From NCBI GenBank assembly GCA_016789955.1, contig JAEUPB010000074.1:1-64000 (forward strand): DNA of 64,000 nt, read 5' to 3'. Shown one piece after another: positions 60,727 to 64,000 of the stretch (position 1 is the stretch's first letter; the number at the start of each line of letters is the position of its first letter). This stretch comes from Rubrivivax sp. GTDB taxonomy: Bacteria > Pseudomonadota > Gammaproteobacteria > Burkholderiales > Burkholderiaceae_C. A program made the translations under genes and the position numbers. The notes under the pieces are model-generated. The model ran no database searches. It was not told the DNA's origin and worked only from the letters and a program-made list of their open reading frames with translations.

Positions 60727-61158
60727 ATGCCGACGTTCCGCCCGTTCCGTGCCGCCGTGATCGTGCTCGCCACCGCCGCCTGCGGTGCCGCGACGGCGGC
60801 TCCCACGAGCCCTTCCGCGTTCCTGGACCGCCTGGCCGCGGTGATCAACGACTACCGAGCCCAGAACGCCCTGCCACCGCTGGCCGTGGTCGATGACCTG
60901 GCGAACCTCGCCGACGAGCACAGCCAGGAGATGGCGGCCGAGCGGCGACTGTCGCACGACGGCTTCCGCGCGCGCATGGGCCGCACCGACAGCCGCCTGT
61001 GCGTGGAGAACGTGGCGCACAACTTCCCCACGCCCGAAACGTTGGTGGACGGCTGGCGCCGCTCGCCGGCCCACCACCGCAACCTGCTCGAGCCCGGCGT
61101 CTCGCGCATGGGCCTGGCGGCCACCGGGCGCTACGTCACGTTCTTCGCCTGCCGCTGA
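60727..61158 (+). CDS. CAP-domain (SCP/PR1-like) secreted protein
   Basis: A 143-residue protein with a signal peptide (cleavage near residue 25, ATA|AP) and a single bacterial CAP domain. Conserved features are NDYRAQNALPPL, the metal-site His in EHSQEMA and in HHRNLLEP, and CVENVAHNF. Bacterial CAP proteins are secreted or periplasmic; most have no known activity. It lies 75 bases behind the zinc-ribbon protein gene and converges on the RND pump gene. Confidence 0.8.
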   Translation: MPTFRPFRAAVIVLATAACGAATAAPTSPSAFLDRLAAVINDYRAQNALPPLAVVDDLANLADEHSQEMAAERRLSHDGFRARMGRTDSRLCVENVAHNFPTPETLVDGWRRSPAHHRNLLEPGVSRMGLAATGRYVTFFACR

Positions 61159-61167
61159 GCGGCCGGA

Positions 61168-64000
61168 TCAGTCTCGGTCGGCCGGCATCGCGTCCGGCAG
61201 CAGCGGCCCGCCCCGCTCGGCAGCCGGCACCGCCGCGGCGCGCGGCTTCTTCTCGCGCACCAGGTAGCTGTAGAGCACCGGCACCACCACCAGCGTGAGG
61301 ATGGTCGACGTGATCACGCCGCCGATGATGGCGCGGCCCATCGGCGCCTGGATCTCGCCGCCGTCGTTCAGCGCCAGTGCCAGCGGCAGCATGCCGAAGA
61401 CCATCGCCGCGGTCGTCATCACGATCGGCCGCATGCGGATGAGCCCCGCCTGCAGCAGCGCGTCGGCCGTGCTCGCGCCGGCCTTGCGCGCGTGGTTGGC
61501 GAAGTCCACCAGCAGGATGGCGTTCTTCGTCACCAGGCCCATGAGCATCACCAGGCCGATCATCGAGAACACGTTCAGCGTGCTGCGCCAGAACAGCAGC
61601 GCCAGCATCACGCCGATCAGCGCCAGCGGCAGGCTGGCCATGATCGCGATGGGCTGCAGGAAGCTGCCGAACTGGCTGGCCAGCACGATGTAGATGAAGA
61701 TCACCGCCAGCGCCATCGCCGCAAGCAGCCCGCCGAAGGCCTCGGCCTGCTGCTGCATCTGGCCGCCCACGTCGAAACTGATGCCCGGGGGCAGGTTGGT
61801 CTCCTTGATCAGCTTCTGCACGTCCTCGCCCACCTCGCCGGGGCTGCGGTCCTTGACGCCGGCGAACACCGCCTCGCGGCGCTGCAGGTTCTGGCGCCGG
61901 ATGATCTCGGGGTTGAACACCGGCTCGACGTCGGCCACGCTGGCCAGCGTGATCGGCGTGCCGTCCTTCGCGAAGGCCACCGGCAGGTCGCGCACCTGCT
62001 CGACGCGCTCGCGCTGCGTCTGGTTCAGGCGCAGCACCACCTCGACCTGGTCGCCGTCGAGCGTGGTCCAGTAGGTGGCGGCCTCGCCGCCCACGTAGGC
62101 GCGCAGCGACGACGCGAGCTGCGGCGCGGTGATGCCCAGTTCGCGCACCGCCGCGGGCTTCAGCCGCACGGCGTAGGCCGGCAGGCCGGGCTTCACCGAC
62201 GACTCCACGTCCACCGCGCCGGGGATCTTCTTCACCTTCTCGGCGAACTCGTTGGCCACGCGGGCCAGCGCCTCGGGGTCGTTGCCGAGGATGGCCACGT
62301 AGATCGGCCGGTTGAAGCCCAGCGCCGCATCGGTGCCGGGCACCTTGGCGATGAGGTCGCGCATCGCCTCCTCGACCTGCTTCTGCGAACGTGAGCGCTC
62401 CTTGCGTGGCTTCAGCGTGATGTTCAGCCACGCCTGGTTGCGCTGCCCGGCGCCGCCGACGAAGGTGGACACGGTGTCCACCTCGGGCAGCGTGGCGACC
62501 AGTTCCTCGACCTGGCGCACCTTGGCATCGGTGCGTTCGAGGCTGGAGCCCACCGGCATGCGCAGCTGCAGCTGCGTGTAGCCCTGGTCGGTCTCGGGCA
62601 CGAACTCGCTGCCGACGAAGCCGCCCAGGCCCAATGCGGCGACGAAGCTGAAGCCCCCGATCGCCATCACCACGCCACGCGGCGTCAGCGTGGCGCGGCG
62701 CAGCCGGCGCGGGCTGCCGCGGTCGCGCCGGTTGTGCGCATCGAAGCCGCGGCCCCAGGCCGGCAGCCAGAGGCGGTAGCGCCGCTCCGAGAAGGCCCAG
62801 CGGATGGTCTTCTCGTAGACCGCGTGCAGCAGGTCCATGCCGCGGTCGGTGGCACGGATCGCGTGGCCGATGCCCCACAGGTTCTTCAGCCGCGCCGACG
62901 GCGGGTCCTTCCACACCGACGACAGCATCGGGTCCAGCGTGAAGCTGACGAACAGGCTCACCAGCACCGCCACCACCACCGTGATGCCGAACGGGTAGAA
63001 GAACTTGCCGATGATCCCGCCCATGAAGGCCACCGGCACGAACACCGCGCACAGCGCGAAGGTGGTGGCCATCACGGCCAGCCCGATCTCGTCGGTGCCC
63101 TCGCGCGCCGCGGTGTGGTGGTCCTTGCCCATCGCGACGTGGCGCACGATGTTCTCGCGCACGACGATCGCGTCGTCGATCAGCAGGCCGATGCACAGGC
63201 TCAGCGCCATCATCGTCATGAAGTTCAGCGTGAAGCCGAACATGTAGACGGCGATGAAGCTCGAGATCACCGCGATCGGCAGCGTGAGCCCGGTGATGAT
63301 GGTGCTGCGCCAGCTGTGCAGGAACAGGAACACGATCGCGATGGTCAGCAGCGCGCCCTCGATCAGCGTGTGCTTCAGGCCGTCGAGCGAGCCCTTCACC
63401 CAGTCGCTGCTGGCGTAGATCAGCTTCAGCTCCACGTCCGGCGGCAGCGTCTTGCGCATCTCCTCCATCGCCTTCTTCACCGCGTCGCCGGCCACCACGA
63501 TGTTGGCGTCCTGCTGCTTGTAGACGTTGAAATTGATCGCGCGCTGGCCGTTGATGCGGGCGGTGGAGTCGGGCTCGCGCTCGCGCTCGACGAGCTGGCC
63601 CAGGTCGGCCAGCGTCAGCGCCAGGCCGTTGCGGCGCGCCACCACGGTCTGCGCGAACAGCTTGGGGTCGCGCACGCGGCCTTCCACGCGCAGCAGCGCG
63701 TCCTGCGTCGGATCGGACAGCAGGCCCACCGGCTGGTCGGCGTTCGCTTCGCGCAGCGCGGTGGCGATCTCCGCAGGCGTCACGGCATAGGCGCGCAGGC
63801 GCACCGGGTCGAGGTCGACGCGTACCTCGCGCACGGCCAGCCCCGAGATCTCCACGCGCGCCACGCCTTCCACGCGCTGCAGCCGCTTGCCGACGATGTT
63901 CTCGCCCAGCAACGACAGCTCACGCGCGCTGCGCGTCTTCGACAGCAGCGCGAGATTCACCACCGGCTGCGCGTTGTCGTTGTTCCAGCGCGCCACCGTG
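61168..64000 (-). CDS. RND-family (HAE1) efflux pump, 5' end outside the window
   Basis: The C-terminal 940 or so residues of an AcrB/MexB-type inner-membrane proton antiporter; about 110 to 130 N-terminal residues lie beyond the window. Visible family features are the porter-domain pattern VEGVARVEISG, IDDAIVVRENIVRH in TM4 with the proton-relay Asp, and GLVMLMGLVTKNAILLVDFA in the second half with Lys. It exports hydrophobic drugs or metabolites with a membrane-fusion protein and an outer-membrane channel, presumably encoded further along. The length after completion would be about 1060 residues, normal for the family. Confidence 0.93.
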   Translation of the reverse strand, partial: TVARWNNDNAQPVVNLALLSKTRSARELSLLGENIVGKRLQRVEGVARVEISGLAVREVRVDLDPVRLRAYAVTPAEIATALREANADQPVGLLSDPTQDALLRVEGRVRDPKLFAQTVVARRNGLALTLADLGQLVEREREPDSTARINGQRAINFNVYKQQDANIVVAGDAVKKAMEEMRKTLPPDVELKLIYASSDWVKGSLDGLKHTLIEGALLTIAIVFLFLHSWRSTIITGLTLPIAVISSFIAVYMFGFTLNFMTMMALSLCIGLLIDDAIVVRENIVRHVAMGKDHHTAAREGTDEIGLAVMATTFALCAVFVPVAFMGGIIGKFFYPFGITVVVAVLVSLFVSFTLDPMLSSVWKDPPSARLKNLWGIGHAIRATDRGMDLLHAVYEKTIRWAFSERRYRLWLPAWGRGFDAHNRRDRGSPRRLRRATLTPRGVVMAIGGFSFVAALGLGGFVGSEFVPETDQGYTQLQLRMPVGSSLERTDAKVRQVEELVATLPEVDTVSTFVGGAGQRNQAWLNITLKPRKERSRSQKQVEEAMRDLIAKVPGTDAALGFNRPIYVAILGNDPEALARVANEFAEKVKKIPGAVDVESSVKPGLPAYAVRLKPAAVRELGITAPQLASSLRAYVGGEAATYWTTLDGDQVEVVLRLNQTQRERVEQVRDLPVAFAKDGTPITLASVADVEPVFNPEIIRRQNLQRREAVFAGVKDRSPGEVGEDVQKLIKETNLPPGISFDVGGQMQQQAEAFGGLLAAMALAVIFIYIVLASQFGSFLQPIAIMASLPLALIGVMLALLFWRSTLNVFSMIGLVMLMGLVTKNAILLVDFANHARKAGASTADALLQAGLIRMRPIVMTTAAMVFGMLPLALALNDGGEIQAPMGRAIIGGVITSTILTLVVVPVLYSYLVREKKPRAAAVPAAERGGPLLPDAMPADRD

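Overview
The window is very GC-rich (roughly 70%), densely coding DNA. Its gene content (MutS, gph, paired TonB receptors, a MerR-controlled acyl-CoA carboxylase cluster, Cache/MCP proteins, Xre-RES toxin-antitoxin, a PEP-CTERM-like protein) points to a betaproteobacterium of the order Burkholderiales, most like the Rubrivivax/Methylibium/Piscinibacter/Rhizobacter group. Genus is an inference from gene content; there is no rRNA in the window.

Layout. 1-2679: the end of a prophage (five small phage-type ORFs, overlapping or closely spaced, then a tyrosine integrase), which runs directly into mutS. 2676-7605: mutS, two divergent response-regulator-like proteins and phosphoglycolate phosphatase. 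7640-13039 (minus): two tandem TonB-dependent receptors. 13296-15424: an Anbu proteasome-like peptidase coupled to an alpha/beta hydrolase, then a glyoxalase-fold protein on the other strand. 15457-19663: an operon with a consensus-like promoter overlapped by a 20-bp palindrome, encoding a gamma-glutamylcyclotransferase-like protein, a polar amino acid ABC transporter, a GntR/FCD regulator and an unknown protein. 19711-19980: a 270-bp element made of nested inverted repeats. 19980-23101: a chemoreceptor, a secreted Cache protein and an MscS channel. 23139-27098: a 1319-residue M10-type zinc metalloprotease with Ig-like, PPC and calcium-repeat domains.

27249-32328 looks like a sulfane-sulfur module: a persulfide-dioxygenase-type metallo-beta-lactamase, a divergent sigma-54 activator whose three cysteines have FisR-like spacing, a near-consensus sigma-54 promoter, a cluster of 7-mer activator sites, and a SLAC1/TDT-family permease that could export sulfite; ccoG lies next to it. 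32530-36867 (minus) carries an ECF42-type sigma factor with its YCII partner, a DUF1624 membrane protein, an Xre-RES toxin-antitoxin pair and a sirtuin, so two neighbouring units consume NAD. 37054-38964 encodes a vanadium-dependent haloperoxidase with a Ser-to-Ala change in the vanadate site. An acyl-CoA synthetase, an ECF sigma/anti-sigma pair, a TPR protein and a small lipoprotein follow.

43071-55812 is a catabolic island for branched or isoprenoid acyl-CoA. A minus-strand operon (SCP2 protein, LiuR-like MerR regulator, thiolase, FadB-type multifunctional enzyme) diverges, across a perfect 14-bp palindrome, from an SDR. After a 550-bp gap comes an atuCDEF-like set (carboxylase beta, acyl-CoA dehydrogenase, hydratase, biotin-carrying alpha), then a BKACE enzyme and a thioesterase. 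55900-64000: an HtrA-type protease gene interrupted by a single in-frame TAG, a chemoreceptor with a C-terminal Cache-like domain, a zinc-ribbon/PEP-CTERM-like membrane protein, a CAP-domain protein and the 3' part of an RND efflux pump gene running off the window.
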